A DNA stretch of 64,000 nt from Amaranthus tricolor. Taxonomy: Eukaryota > Streptophyta > Magnoliopsida > Caryophyllales > Amaranthaceae. The notes beneath the pieces were generated by a model. The model was not told the DNA's origin, did not search any database, and was given only the letters and a program-made list of their open reading frames with translations. Shown here piece by piece: positions 1 through 11,279 of this stretch. The DNA lies in assembly GCF_026212465.1 (NCBI RefSeq), contig NC_080056.1, forward strand, positions 16,713,874-16,777,873. The letters are read 5' to 3'. How positions within the stretch are numbered: position 1 is the stretch's first letter; the number at the start of each line of letters is the position of its first letter. Position numbers and translations under genes: made by a program.

Positions 1-1612
1 TGATATGGAAAGTAATCAAGTATGATATTGACACATATTAAAAGAATTATTTATTATTTATGCATGGAAATTCAATACTTCACCATTATTATTCTTAATA
101 TATTGGGTTTTACTTATATGTGGTTTTCAATGATGAGTGTATAAAGTCATCTGAGCTTTCACCTAGTTTGAAAGTCATATTATTATTAATGTCCCAACAT
201 GTGGGCATTATTCGTCATATTATGGAATCACCTAAGCTTTCATCTAGTTTGAAAGTCATATTATTATTGAAGTCCCAAAATGATTGATTTTGGGCGATAT
301 TTTCAAAGTATTTATCTTGATTATCAAACTTTCACCTAGTTTGAGCGAGTGTCACCTAGCTTGGTAACTCGGACTCTTATTAAGCCCCAAAACGAGTGAT
401 TTTGGGCGTTATTTGTCAATGTATTCATAGCGAGTATCACCTAGCTTGATAACTCAATCACTTATTAAGCGGACCTATGTCCGATCAATATATTCATCAA
501 TGTTTTCGAAAGATTCACCTAGTATGATTCCTTATCTAAGTCCCGGATGATTGACACCCGATCAAAATATTCATCAATGTTTTCAAAGGATTCACCTAGT
601 TTGATTCCTTATCTAAGTCCTGGATGATTGACGGCTGGGCAATGCGGACTTATGTCCGATCCAAATATTCCTTAAATGCAGACTTATGTCTGATCCGAAT
701 ATTCATCAATGCTTTCGAAGGATTCATCTAGTATGATTCCTTATCTAAGTCACAGGTGTTTGACTGTCAGGCCGTATCGTCATATCAAGCTCAAATGTCG
801 AATCATCATATCAGGCTCAAATGCCGAATCATCATATCAAGTCGAATCATCAAAAGTGGCCCAAAGGCCAAACATTTATAATTCATGGGGCTTCCACCAT
901 CATGGGCCCATCGAGGCAAGAATTCAAAGTTTATCTTATTCAGACCTTATTACATGGTTTCTTCCAAATATTTATTTGATCTGCATCACAGGTATGATTT
1001 TTTCCGCATAAAGACTGATACCCTTGCTACATTAAATTCCCTCATCTATCGTTCTTCATGCGTGGGGCTAATGTTATGGGGTCAATAATAACACATTTAG
1101 TCAAACCCTAACTACCCCCTTTGTCCACTACTATCACTACTCTTAGTCACTTCCTAAAATAACTCCCCATTATTCCCACATCTACAAATATTATGTTCAT
1201 GATCATCCCATGATCAAGTAACCACATTTAGAGTCCTTATAAGAAATTGCTATAAATATGTCATGAAACTACATAAAAGGGGAGACAATTCTACTCTTCT
1301 ACATTCAATTTATTTTACCAAAAATACTTCCTTCAATCATTTAATTAGAAAGAAAGTTTATATATTCCTACCATTACTCCACAAAAATGACACTACCCTC
1401 CTACTTACAATCTATATTCTTGATTAAATATTCCTTCAATTGATTTGAACTCATCCTACAATCCGTTAATCTTGTATTCATTCATTATCATATATTCATT
1501 GCTTTCTGTCTCCCGATCTGACTTGAGCGTCGGAGGGGTTTTCCGGGAAATCACCCCCCGGACAAGGCTAACGTTGTATTGCAGGATTTGAGGTCTCATC
1601 AGCGGAAGGATC
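1..1612 (+). mobile_element. LTR fragment, Ty3 Tat/Ogre-like
   Basis: The stretch is full of degenerate repeats built on CACCTAGTTTGA and ATTCATCAATGTTTTCGAA-like units (about 150-780), a style seen in very long Tat/Ogre LTRs. A TATA-like motif (GCTATAAATATG, about 1250) is followed downstream by the segment TTGAGCGTCGGAGGGG and a CCGGGAAATCACC block (1522-1562), which I know from the 3' part of Tat-lineage LTRs. No primer-binding site follows, so this is a solo LTR or a 3' LTR cut by the window edge. The small ORFs inside have no recognisable product. The 3' border at about 1612 is an estimate. Confidence 0.5.
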
Positions 1613-2978
1613 ATAAACACTTTCATCATATTGAGAGTTGTACCCGATTACACCTATCTCCAGGTATTTTAAGTGTCTTTTGCACTTCCTCGTTTCATCA
1701 CCGAAACATGAACCCATCAGCAAATTGAACACCAATATAAGCCGCATCAAAGGGAACAAATTGCCAAAGGTCCACCACGATATCAACGTCCTTTTTCTTA
1801 TGAAACTTGTATAGTTGTGGGACGTCATATCGGAGCTGCAGATAACAAGAACTGAAATTAATATCCCACAGAAGACTATAAACTTGTAAACTTCTCTATG
1901 TAGCAAAAGTTAGCATTGTAGTCTATTTTGGCTGTCCTTTTGATATGCTGATAATAACACGTCCGAAGAGAAAATATGTCAACAAAAATGCAAAAGCATT
2001 AATCCGAAAAGATATAGGTTGCCTAATAATACATCATTACATAAGCCCTCTAAAAAGAAAACTATTGGACTTTATCATTTGATTTCAATTTTAAAAAATT
2101 CGAGAAAAAACATCAGATTCAATTGCATTTAAATAAGAGCTGGCAAACACTGTGATCTTGATTTTCAAGTGTACTATAACCCTTCGTTTTCTCCCTTCTT
2201 TAAAGGTCATTACCTAAGCAAATGAAAAAATACAAACCAATAGTAGGTTGAGAAATGCTGGTGATTGCATCAAAGGAGTCAAATTCTTATGTAAGACGGT
2301 CTCATCGTGAGACGTTCTATAGCTAATACTCAATAAGACGTAGCCTCTTACACGGTGTACAAGAATTGTATCTTTAACAATAGTAGAATGCTTATAACGC
2401 TTGCACAATATTAGAGTAGCAGTGTTGCACCTTCTAATTTAAGCCAACCTCATTACATTTTAAATAAAGAAATAAACAATAAATGATAGGATTATAATTT
2501 TCAGTAGAGGTTTAGAAGAATTTGTATTATTATTGACACAATCACTACCATTTCCACCCATATTATCTATATAAAATCAAACAACTAAAATAAGAGATCG
2601 GGAATACCAGCAGCAGCAACAGATGAGAAATTTGAGTGGAAAGAGTGAGTTGGAAGAGACCATAAGACTGGTGCATTGGGTTAATATTCCCTCTGGGGGG
2701 AGGAGATTAAGTATTCACCCTGAGATAATGATTAAAAGTTTACTCTTGTAAAAAAAAAATTTCCCAATCTAGGCATCAAATTCAATCTAGAATATTTGTG
2801 GTGTAGTTCATCCAAGTCATGGTGTAGTTCATCTAATTCAGGCGACCTCTAATACAGATTATAGTCTTTAATCTCAATATGTTATACTATAATGTGAAAG
2901 TTTAGTGAAAATGATATTTGAAACTTGAATGGAAGTTTTTTCTCTTACAATATATTTCTCATGAAATTTATTTCTAAA
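1613..2978. other. Noncoding, no gene seen
   Basis: Low-complexity AT-rich DNA. A short motif of the form GTAAGACGGTCTC..GTGAGAC near 2293-2315 resembles small inverted-repeat elements common in plants. The ORFs present (for example minus strand 1568-1906) show no domain and look random. Confidence 0.5.
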
Positions 2979-3208
2979 CTCCCTTTGTCTCTAAGAAATT
3001 ACACCAATTTTTATTTGTGCTATACATTACATTATTTTCTTGCAGTTGTCTCACTCTCTTTGTTTTTATCTTATTGACAAACTAATTTTCTCTTTTCGTC
3101 TTTACCATGCATTACTTCCATTCATTTGTATTTTGTCTTATTTTCCTACTACAAATAAATTATTTATAACTATAAAATAAGGGTGCAATTTCATCAGGAC
3201 GGAGGAGT
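2979..3208. mobile_element. Stowaway-type MITE
   Basis: It begins CTCCCTTTGTCTC and ends GGACGGAGGAG, imperfect inverted copies of the CTCCCTCCGTCC terminal repeat typical of Tc1/mariner Stowaway MITEs, with TA on both sides. The length of about 230 bp and AT-rich interior fit the family. The termini have diverged, so it is an old copy. Confidence 0.65.
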
Positions 3209-3447
3209 ATTATTATTTCTCGGGGTTAGAGTGGATGAATATATTTAGCTCACCTTAGGTTGGATTTGTCCACATTCAAGCCAAAATCTTTGAGTCAAGC
3301 CTGATAATTGAATAAGCACTATGCCAGTATTTAGGCAGGAATCAGCTTCCCAAGTTAGCTGCAGTTTGAACTTTTTTCTTTTGATTGTAACAATGCCAAA
3401 ATTTTATGTTAGTGCAAGTGTTATTTGATCTCCTAGCAAGGGAGACG

Positions 3448-3655
3448 TGATCAAAGTAAGAATTGAGTTTTGGTTTTAAGTCTGTGGTTTTTTTGTATTC
3501 TGTATGCTGTTTTACAAGGTAATGTTTATATATACCTATGATAACTTAGGGTTTCCTAAATTACATATTACACAATATTACATTTATGTTAACTTCTATA
3601 ATTACTAATATTCTGTGATATTCTGTGAATATCATTTTATTCTCATATTCTAACA
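3448..3655 (-). repeat. 3' LTR of outer copia element
   Basis: It matches 12404-12600 along its length. This copy is longer mainly because TTCTGTGATA is duplicated near 3609-3628. It starts TGATCAAAG and ends TTCTAACA. Confidence 0.9.
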
Positions 3656-3665
3656 CCCCCTTCAA
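3656..3665 (-). other. Polypurine tract of outer copia element
   Basis: On the minus strand TTGAAGGGGG lies directly before the LTR terminus TGTTAG, where plus-strand DNA synthesis of a copia element is primed. Confidence 0.75.
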
Positions 3666-4023
3666 GTTGGGTCATAGGGTCACTAACACCCAACTTGGAC
3701 AGTGCTTCTTCAAACAGTAGAGCTCCTACGGCATTTGTAAGAATATCTACTAACTGGTCTTCACACCTCACGTGAGGAATTTTTATCACCTTGGCCTCCA
3801 AATTTTCCTTTATAAAGTGTCTATCCCCTTCGACATGTTTTATACGATCGTGTTGGACCGGTTTCTCTGAAATATTGATAGCAGCTTGATTATTGCAGAA
3901 GAGTTTGCAACTCTTTGTTGGAGTATAACCCAGTTCAGTCAGCAGCTTCCTTAGCCATAGAATTTTAGTAATACCCTTTGCAACTCCTCGAAATTCAGCT
4001 TCAGCACTGGATAGAGCAACAAC
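3656..4023 (-). pseudogene. copia RNase H, C-terminal part (outer element)
   Basis: Minus-strand translation gives a typical copia RNase H ending: VVALSSAEAEF, then ILWLRKLLTELG, CNNQAAINI, the HDRIKHVE..RHFIKE stretch and an ILT motif just before the polypurine tract. The upstream half of the same domain (KSTSGYFTLVGG..SKKQK) is at about 10681-10770, on the far side of the nested element, so one domain is split by that insertion. It is non-functional. Confidence 0.85.
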
Positions 4024-4028
4024 CTTTT

Positions 4029-5220
4029 TGTTGGCCTCTTAAGGTTTTGATGATGACTTCACTTTTAAATAAACAAACATATTTTTAGAGATTGTTTTGT
4101 AGGTATATATCCGATTTAGTTTGAATCGTTGATGAAGCCTATGACTTGGTTCGTGAAAGATGTACATGTCTTAATATGTCCAAGATGTTAGATAAGTGTT
4201 ATAATGTTCAAAGTAGACGTACAGTCTACTGTTCCTAAAATGAACATTCTGACTGAAGTTGAAGCTGGAGACAGTACGTTGTTCCTACGTAGCAGGTCTG
4301 GAGAATAACATCGACTGGAAAATTGCGAATTAATTATTTTCTGTTTTTAAGTTGATGTAATGGTTTAGAATTAATTTAATTTCTTAAATTAATTAGTAAG
4401 TTAATTGGCTAAACTATTTTTAGGTTATCTAAAAATAGCCTAAAGACTTTTTCTTTTTAAGATTTAGATCTCCAATTTTTTAGGATCTTGTGTTTTTAAC
4501 TCCTATGCTATTTTTAGCATAAGGAAACTGATTTTCTCTTTGAGCAAATAGCAGCCGAACACTTTCATAATTCCACCACCTTTTGTTTTGAGAACGTGGG
4601 GGTAGTGGGAGGTATGTCTGAGGAAACTGCTGGCTGTTCCCACTATAAATAGAAGGGACTTTGCTCAAACCGTGTATCAATCCAAGAGAATAAAAGAGTG
4701 TCCATTAAAGGGAGATCATCTTAAGAAAAATATTTTCAGTTTTCCAATGCCAATTAATTTATTATATTTTTCTTAAGTAATTATTTTAATTCTTATCCTC
4801 TTGAGAATTGGCCTTGTAAGGGTTAATGAGTTTTTTTGTTGTAATTAGACTTGTGGGAAGTCTAAGGGAATAGAGAAGAGAAACGTGAGAAGAGAAAGAG
4901 AAGGAGAAAGTAGAGAAAGAGAATTAGGCCTAGAGTAGAGAAGCTTCAAGTGAAGCAAACATTGTTTTGTGTAATTGTAATTGATTGCCTAAACATAGTG
5001 AGAATTTTGAAATCCCGGGGGTCGTGGTTTTTTCCTTCTTATTAGGCCAAGAAGGTTTCCACGTAAAATCTTTGTCTTCTTTTTATTTCTTGCTTCTTAA
5101 GCTTAAGTTTTGTTTTGTTTGTTAAAATTCCGCAAGTTAGAGCAAAAACGTAGTACAACTCAATACACAACAATTCACCCCCCCTCTTGTTGCATTTGAT
5201 CATCTCTTCGTATTCCAACA
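4029..5220 (+). repeat. 5' LTR of Sirevirus-like element
   Basis: It pairs with 9486-10680 and carries scattered substitutions (I noticed roughly twenty, not formally counted), which suggests a fairly recent insertion. A TATA box (TATAAATAG, 4644-4652) marks the likely transcription start region. Confidence 0.9.
4644..4652 (+). promoter_or_regulatory. TATA box in 5' LTR
   Basis: TATAAATAG lies inside a conserved LTR segment. The same box is present in the 3' LTR at 10101-10110. It is probably the retrotransposon's own promoter. Confidence 0.6.
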
Positions 5221-6486
5221 AGGTTAGAGGCCATTAGAATTTTAATTTCTTTTGCTGCATTTATGAATTTTAAACTATATCAAATGGATGTGAAATGTGC
5301 TTTCTTAAATGGATTTCTTGATGAAGAAGTGTTTGTTGAACAACCTCTAGGTTTTGAGAATACCTCTTGTCCTGATCATGTCTATAAGCTTGATAAAGCT
5401 CTATATGGCTTAAAGCAAGCTCCTAGGCAATGGTATGAAAGACTGTCAAAGTTTTTGATAAAAAACAACTTTGTTAGAGGAAAAATCGACAAAACCTTGT
5501 TCTTTAAGAATAAAGGTTCTCATATTTTGGTTGTTCAAATTTATGTTGATGATATTAATTTTGGTGCTACTAATGATTTATGATGTAAGGAATTTGCTAA
5601 CCTAATGGGCACAGAATTTGAAATGAGCATGATGGGAGAACTAAATTTCTTCCTTGGTTTACTAATTAAACAAACTGAAAATGGTATTTTTATTCATCAA
5701 CAAAAATACATAAAAGAACTTCTTAAGAAGTATGGGCTAAACAACGCTAAAACCAACCATACAACCATGGCTACAAATGTTAGATTAGATGAAGACCTAA
5801 AAGGAACTAACGTAGATCAAACAATGTATCGAGGCATGATAGGTTCCTTATTATATCTAACTGCAAGTAGACCCGATATTTCATTTAGTGTTGGTTTATG
5901 TGCTAGATTTCAATCAAATCCTAAAGAATCACATCTCATGGCAGTCAAATGAATTTTAAGATATTTGAAGGGAACAGACGACTTGTCCTTATTTTATCCA
6001 AAAAGTGATGTTTATGATTTAAAAGGTTTTAGTGATGCAGATTATGCAGGTGATCTAGTTAATAGAAAAAGCACGTCAGGTATGGTACAATTTCTTGGCT
6101 CATGTTTAGTTTCATGGAGCTCTAAGAAACAAAACACGGTTGCATTATCCACAGCCGAAGCTGAATACGTAGCAGCAGCAGCTTGCTGTTCCCAAATGCT
6201 TTGGATAAAACAGCAACTAAGAGATTTTGGTATTAAATTTGAATGTGTTCCTATTTATTGTGATGATACCAGTGCCATATGTATATCTAAAGATCCAGTG
6301 CATCACTCACGAGCTAAACACATACATATTAGACATCATTTTCTTAAGGATAATGTAGAAAACAAAAATATTATATTAAAGCATGTTAATACTAATGAAC
6401 AAGTTGCAAACATTCTGACCAAACCACTTCCAAGAGAACAATATGAAAAGATGAGATTGGAACTTGGTATGATCAAGCTCCACTAA
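5221..6486 (+). pseudogene. Sirevirus-like RT (C-terminal) and RNase H
   Basis: One continuous frame of 422 codons starts immediately after the LTR with the mid-RT sequence RLEAIRILISF. RT motifs follow: KCAFLNGFLDEEVFVEQP, ALYGLKQAPRQWY, and the catalytic YVDD at about codon 114. RNase H follows with DADYAGD, KSTSG, ALSTAEAEY and an AKHIHIRHHF segment, ending in the usual ILTKPLPREQYEKMR. Two in-frame TGA codons break it: 5581-5583 and 5950-5952. The second, in AVK-stop-ILRYLKGT, replaces an Arg codon of the family consensus. The N-terminal part of RT is missing, so no active enzyme could be made. Confidence 0.9.
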
Positions 6487-7013
6487 AGTTGGTTGCATAA
6501 AATTTCCAATGAAGCATCATGAAAAAAAAGAGGGTCAGGAATCAACCTCAAAATTTTGATTGAAAATCAATTATTGCATGGATCAGGTAAACACGTAATG
6601 AAGTTTGTACTATGAATATTTTCTTGTTTGCATGTTGTTAGTTTGATCAGACCACAGCAATATGTTCGCTATTTTCTTTATAATTTTTTTTATATCATAA
6701 TTCATCATTTTTCTATTTTTTTTTCATATTTTATTTTAATATTCATATTTCATAATTTATTCATATTTCACATTTTTTAAAGAATGTACGGCCAACTTAA
6801 ATTAAAAACAATAGGAAACGGTTTTCAATCCCATCACTTCAAAATCCTTCCATATCAAACGCAATGATTAGAACATTAAAGGGATTGGACTTGAGGTAAC
6901 CGTCACTTCACCGCTTTATTAACCTTTCCCGTACTTCACACTTCACACGCCTTCTTCAAAAACCGTCTCAAGAAATCGTCCCCCTTCTTCTTTCAACCTT
7001 TCAAAATTCAAAC
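6487..7013 (+). other. Spacer between RNase H and env-like ORF
   Basis: AT-rich noncoding spacer inside the Sirevirus-like element, as expected between pol and the extra ORF of this lineage. No ORF of note. Confidence 0.6.
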
Positions 7014-8693
7014 ATGAAAACTCCAAAATCAAGCAAGAAAACGTCTAAATCAGGAAAGAAAGCCTCTACATCCCACCAAAATATCCAGCCAAAACCCTTA
7101 AAAATTGTTCATCCACCCCCATTACTGAACGCTGCACCATCACCATCCCAAGAGACCACTGAAAATGTTAGAACAAAACGCAAAATATTCTCACCAAAAA
7201 GTGAATCATCCTCCAAAGCGGTCAAGCGTTTGAAGCAAGTTGATCCTAATAGTGCTGAAGAGATTGCAAAGGAAATGTCTGTCGGATTTGGGGTAGATAA
7301 GTACTGGTATGACTCTACACACTTTCGTCAACTTCATACTATTTTAAAATTTCAAGAATGGGAGGTTTTGATGACTGAGTATAGTTGTAATCCCATTTTC
7401 CCAAACATTAAGCGAGAGTTTATTTCAAACTTCTCCAATGAATGTGGAATGTGTTCTAGTATGGTTAGGAACATGAAATTAGAGTTTAACAGCGCTTTGT
7501 TGGCAGAATGGTTCAATATTCCGAATGTTGGTTTTGATACATACTGTGTTGGTACTAAGATAGTTTTTTCTGGAATAAATGAAAAAACGATTTTTAAGTT
7601 TTTAGGGGTTGAACAAAAAAGGGGTAAAATCAGTCACAATGTCTTGTCTCCATTGCATAAATTACTCTATAATGTAGCACGAAGATTCATCTTGCCCCGA
7701 AACTCTAAGAGGAGTGAGGTGAGTCTACGTGATGCAACTTTGATTTATTGCATGAACAATCAAATAAAAATAAATTTTCCATCTTTGATGATATCACATT
7801 TATCTGACTGCATTGAGAAGAAGAATGTTGTGGGCTATGGTGGGCTGTTGACATGGATTTTTCGTAAGCTTGGGGTACCATTGGATGGGCTGGAGTTCCC
7901 AATGGGACCCAATATGAAAATTGGTGCAAGATGTCTGAAAAATTTGCATCTAAAATTAAATAATGAAGGGGTGTTAATAAACGAATCAGAAGAAATAATT
8001 GATGTAGGTTCTGATGAGGAGGAAATGGAGGAAGAAGAAGAAGAAATTGAAAAAGAAGTAAAAATAAAGAAAGAAAAATGAGAGAAAAAAGAAGAGGAAA
8101 AAGGAAAAGAAAAAGAAAAAGAAAAAGAAGAAGAAGTAGAGGAGGAAGAACAAAGGCCTGTTCTCACTGAAGAAGAGGAACAGGAGGAGGGGACAAGAAC
8201 TGAGGGGGAACAAGGAGAGGAAGAAGCTTTAGGAGAAGAAGTGCCTCATGATCTCTGTCATGATTTCAGTGATGAAGAGGTTGTGATTGCCTTAAGGAGG
8301 AAGGGTAAAGCTATTCAAAGGAAGAATAGGAGGCTTGCTTCAAAACAAAAGGCTGTAACGGTTGATGATATCACTTCTGAAACCATTCCTGAGCCTACTT
8401 CAAATGAACCTCTCTCACCCAAGCCAACCACTCTACCACCAAATCAAACTTCATCACCACCTCCATCACCTATTCACTTTACACCACCACCATTTCCATC
8501 ATCTCCTGGTATTGGTTGTGCTGATCCTATTCCTACAGCATCTTCACATTCTGTTCTCTCCAAGCTTAATGATCTACAGTCTCAATTCAGTGCTTTTCAA
8601 GATGAAGTTCGTGTCTCACTCACTTCAATTGTTGATCAACTTACCATGATGGAGAATCTTCTTGGTGCAAAGTTGGATACAGTAGAAGTGTAG
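7014..8693 (+). pseudogene. Sirevirus env-like ORF with one internal stop
   Basis: The frame runs 7014-8693 (559 codons plus stop) and is interrupted only by TGA at 8079-8081 (codon 356). The N-terminus is basic and Lys/Ser-rich. The middle (about codons 80-330) is a conserved-looking globular region. Around the stop lies an acidic Glu/Lys-rich tract, then a Pro-rich segment, and a C-terminal heptad-like stretch (SKLNDLQSQFSAFQDEV) that suggests a coiled coil. The position downstream of RNase H, a Pro-rich part and a C-terminal coiled coil match the env-like proteins described for SIRE1. I see no clear transmembrane helix or signal peptide, so the envelope role is by analogy only. Splitting by the stop makes it a probable pseudogene. 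Confidence 0.7.
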
Positions 8694-9485
8694 ACCGAAT
8701 ATGTGGACGAAGAAGAGACTGCCCCTTGAACCCTCTCCCTATGTTTTTAAGATTTGATTGGCTGTTACATTTCACAAACAATTTCACCTTTTACTTTGTA
8801 CCATCTGGGATACATTGTTGTTGTAATGTTGAACAATTGCTACTTTTCTTTCTTTGCTTTTATTAATGGTCTGTGACAACTCACTATATGCAGGTTTGAT
8901 TTTTATTCATGGCACTTACTCTTATTATTGTTTCTTGCTTTAATCACTGACAAATCTATATGGTTTGTGCTGAGGTTTGATAACCCCTAATTCTTTTTGA
9001 TTGATGACAAAAGGGGGAAGATTATGCACAAACTTAAGAAGAGCAGCGAATACACAGTAACATATCTTGGTTGATTTATATTGTTTCTTATTGATGATAA
9101 TGTGCTGAGTTTATGCTAGCTTAATGATTATCTGTGTTTTCAAGTTGATGGATATTTACTTGTTTTTGTAAATTTGTTTTCAAGTTGTTTTTGGTTGAAA
9201 ATACTTAATATTTTGTGTTAGTTTTATTATGTTAGTTTAATTATGTCAGTTTAATTAATTTCAGTTTATTTCATTTAAGTTTTAGATTAATTAATTTTGA
9301 AATTGTTTTTTGATATTATGGAGTAAATTGTTTTATTGTGAATGCTTGGTAAATTATATTGTAACGAGTTGATTTGCTAAGTTATTTAGAGTTGCTTTAA
9401 TCTCTAGTATGCTCTAAGGATTTTGTTTTACTCTATTTTACTTAAGTTTGTTTATAAAGTTTGTCCTCATCAAAAAGAGGGAATT
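8694..9485 (+). other. 3' untranslated region of Sirevirus-like element
   Basis: Noncoding. It contains ACAAAAGGGGGAAG (9007-9020), a Sirevirus-type polypurine motif, and a second purine run (AAAAAGAGGGAA, about 9473-9484) directly before the 3' LTR. Confidence 0.6.
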
Positions 9486-10680
9486 TGTTGGCCTCTTAAG
9501 GTTTAGATGATGACTTCACTTTTAAATAAACAAACATATTTTTAGAGATTGTTTTGTAGGTATATATCCGATTTAGTTTGAATCGTTGTTGAAGCCTATG
9601 ACTTGGTTAGTGGAAGATGTACATGTCTTAATATGTCCAAGATGTTAGATAAGTGTTATAATGTTCAAAGTAGACGTACAGTCTACTGTTCCTAAAATGA
9701 ACATTCTGACTGAAGTTGAAGCTGGAGACAGTACGTTGTTCCTACGTAGCAGGTCTGGAGAATAACATCGACTGGAAAATTGCGAATTAATTATTTTCTG
9801 TTTTTAAGTTGATGTAATGGTTTTGAATTAATTTAATTGCTTAAATTAATTAGTAAGTTAATTGGCTAAACTATTTTTAGGTTATCTAAAAATAGCCTAA
9901 AGACTTTTTCTTTTTAAGATTTAGATCTCCTATTTTTTAGTATCTTGTGTTTTTAACTCCTATGCTATTTTTAGCATAAGGAAACTGATTTTCTCTTTGA
10001 GCAAATAACAGCCGAACACTTTCATAATTCCACCACCTTTTGTTTTGAGAACGTGGGGGTAGTGGGAGGTATGTCTGAGGAAATTGCTGGCTGTTCCCAC
10101 TATAAATAGAAGGGACTTTGCTCAAACCGTGTATCAATCCAAGAGAATAAAAGAGTGTCCATTAAAGGGAGATCATCTTAAGAAAAATATTTTCAGTTTT
10201 CCAATGCCAATTAATTTATTATATTTTTCTTAAGTAATTATTTTAATTCTTATCCTCTTGAGAATTGGCCTTGTAAGGGTTAATGAGTTTTTTTGTTGTA
10301 ATTAGACTTGTGGGAAATCTAAGGGAATAGAGAAGAGAAACGTGAGAAGAGAAAGAGAAGGAGAAAGTAGAGAAAGAGAATTAGGCCTAGAGTAGAGAAG
10401 CTTCAAGTGAAGCAAACATTGTTTTGTGTAATTGTAATTGATTGCCTAAACATATTGAGAATTTTGAAATTCTGGGGGATCGTGGTTTTTTCCTTCTTAT
10501 TAGGCCAAGAAGGTTTCCACATAAAATCTTTGTCTCCTTTTTATTTATTGCTTCTTAAGCTTAAGTTTTGTTTTGTTTGTTAAAATTCCGCAAGTTAGAG
10601 CAAAAACGTAGTACAACTCAATACACAACAATTCACCCCCCCGCTCTTGTTGCATTTGATCATCTCTTCATATTCCAACA
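9486..10680 (+). repeat. 3' LTR of Sirevirus-like element
   Basis: It is almost identical to 4029-5220, and a TATA box lies at 10101-10110. It ends TTCCAACA, followed by the CTTTT target duplication. Confidence 0.9.
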
Positions 10681-10685
10681 CTTTT

Positions 10686-11005
10686 GTTTCTTGCTTCTCC
10701 AGGTTACCAGATTTCCTCCCACTAGAGTGAAGTATCCTGATGTTGACTTCCTGTCTTCTTCGTCACCTGCCCTCAGCATCGTTATAGGTGACTAATTCCA
10801 AATGACCGTTCTTTCGATACAATATACCTCTCCCTGGCTTTCCTTTAAGATACCTCAAGATCCTGAACATTGCTTCCATGTGTTGGACTTGGGGCTTATG
10901 CATGAATCGACTCATAACTCCTACTGCATAAGCGATATATGGTCTTGTATGTGCAAGATAAATAAGTTTTCCTACCAGTCGTTGGTATTGGACACGATCC
11001 GTTAG
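10686..11005 (-). pseudogene. copia RT C-terminus and RNase H start (outer element)
   Basis: Minus-strand translation gives RVQYQRLVGKLIYLAHTRP, then a RILRYLKG motif and the start of RNase H (DRKSTSGYFTLVGG). A frame change lies near VTYND/AEGR. It continues into 3656-4023 once the nested element is removed. The RT catalytic core is missing: a deletion joins this piece to the pre-integrase fragment at about 11005. Confidence 0.85.
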
Positions 11006-11279
11006 TTACCTTCTTGTTTCATGTGTAAACCATGTATTCCTGTTTCAGGTGTAGGACCCCAAACATCTGAATGAATAAGCATAAATGGAGAAATAGCTTT
11101 ATTCAAACTACAAGAATATGAATGTTTTTGACTTTTCGCAAGAATACAAGTTTCACATTTAAAGTTTGTTTTAATTCCTTTAAAGGGGGTTCCCTTTTCA
11201 TCTTCCCTAAAACCTAAGCCCTTACTTCCTTCATTTGGGCCGTTTTTGTGTTTAATCTCTCCTTCCCTTTCTCTGCTAC
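11006..11279 (-). pseudogene. copia pre-integrase fragment (outer element)
   Basis: The minus strand encodes CETCILAKSQKHSY followed by PFMLIHSDVWGPTPE. The first is the zinc-binding GAG-pre-integrase segment, and the second is the start of the rve integrase core. The rest of the core, with most of its acidic catalytic residues, is deleted. Upstream there is no protease segment between this and gag. Confidence 0.85.

Larger units (their letters stand above)
4029..10680 (+). mobile_element. Sirevirus-like (SIRE/Maximus) copia element, 5' coding half deleted
   Basis: LTRs of 1192 bp (4029-5220) and 1195 bp (9486-10680) begin TGTTGGCCTC and end TTCCAACA. The flanks CTTTT (4024-4028) and CTTTT (10681-10685) form a perfect 5-bp target duplication. 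The interior holds the C-terminal RT, RNase H, then a long spacer with an env-like ORF, which is the Sirevirus layout. A PPT-like ACAAAAGGGGGAAG at 9007-9020 fits the multiple polypurine tracts of that group. Primer-binding site, gag, protease, integrase and the start of RT are absent: the left LTR abuts RT directly. It must have been mobilised in trans or been deleted after insertion. Confidence 0.9.

Noticed and set aside
4480..4680. A 66-residue minus ORF repeated at 9937-10137
   Set aside because: It is duplicated only because it lies in both LTRs; no domain, and it runs against the LTR's transcription.
7705..8213. Minus-strand Ser- and Phe-rich ORFs
   Set aside because: They are shadows of the Glu/Lys-rich part of the env-like ORF on the plus strand.
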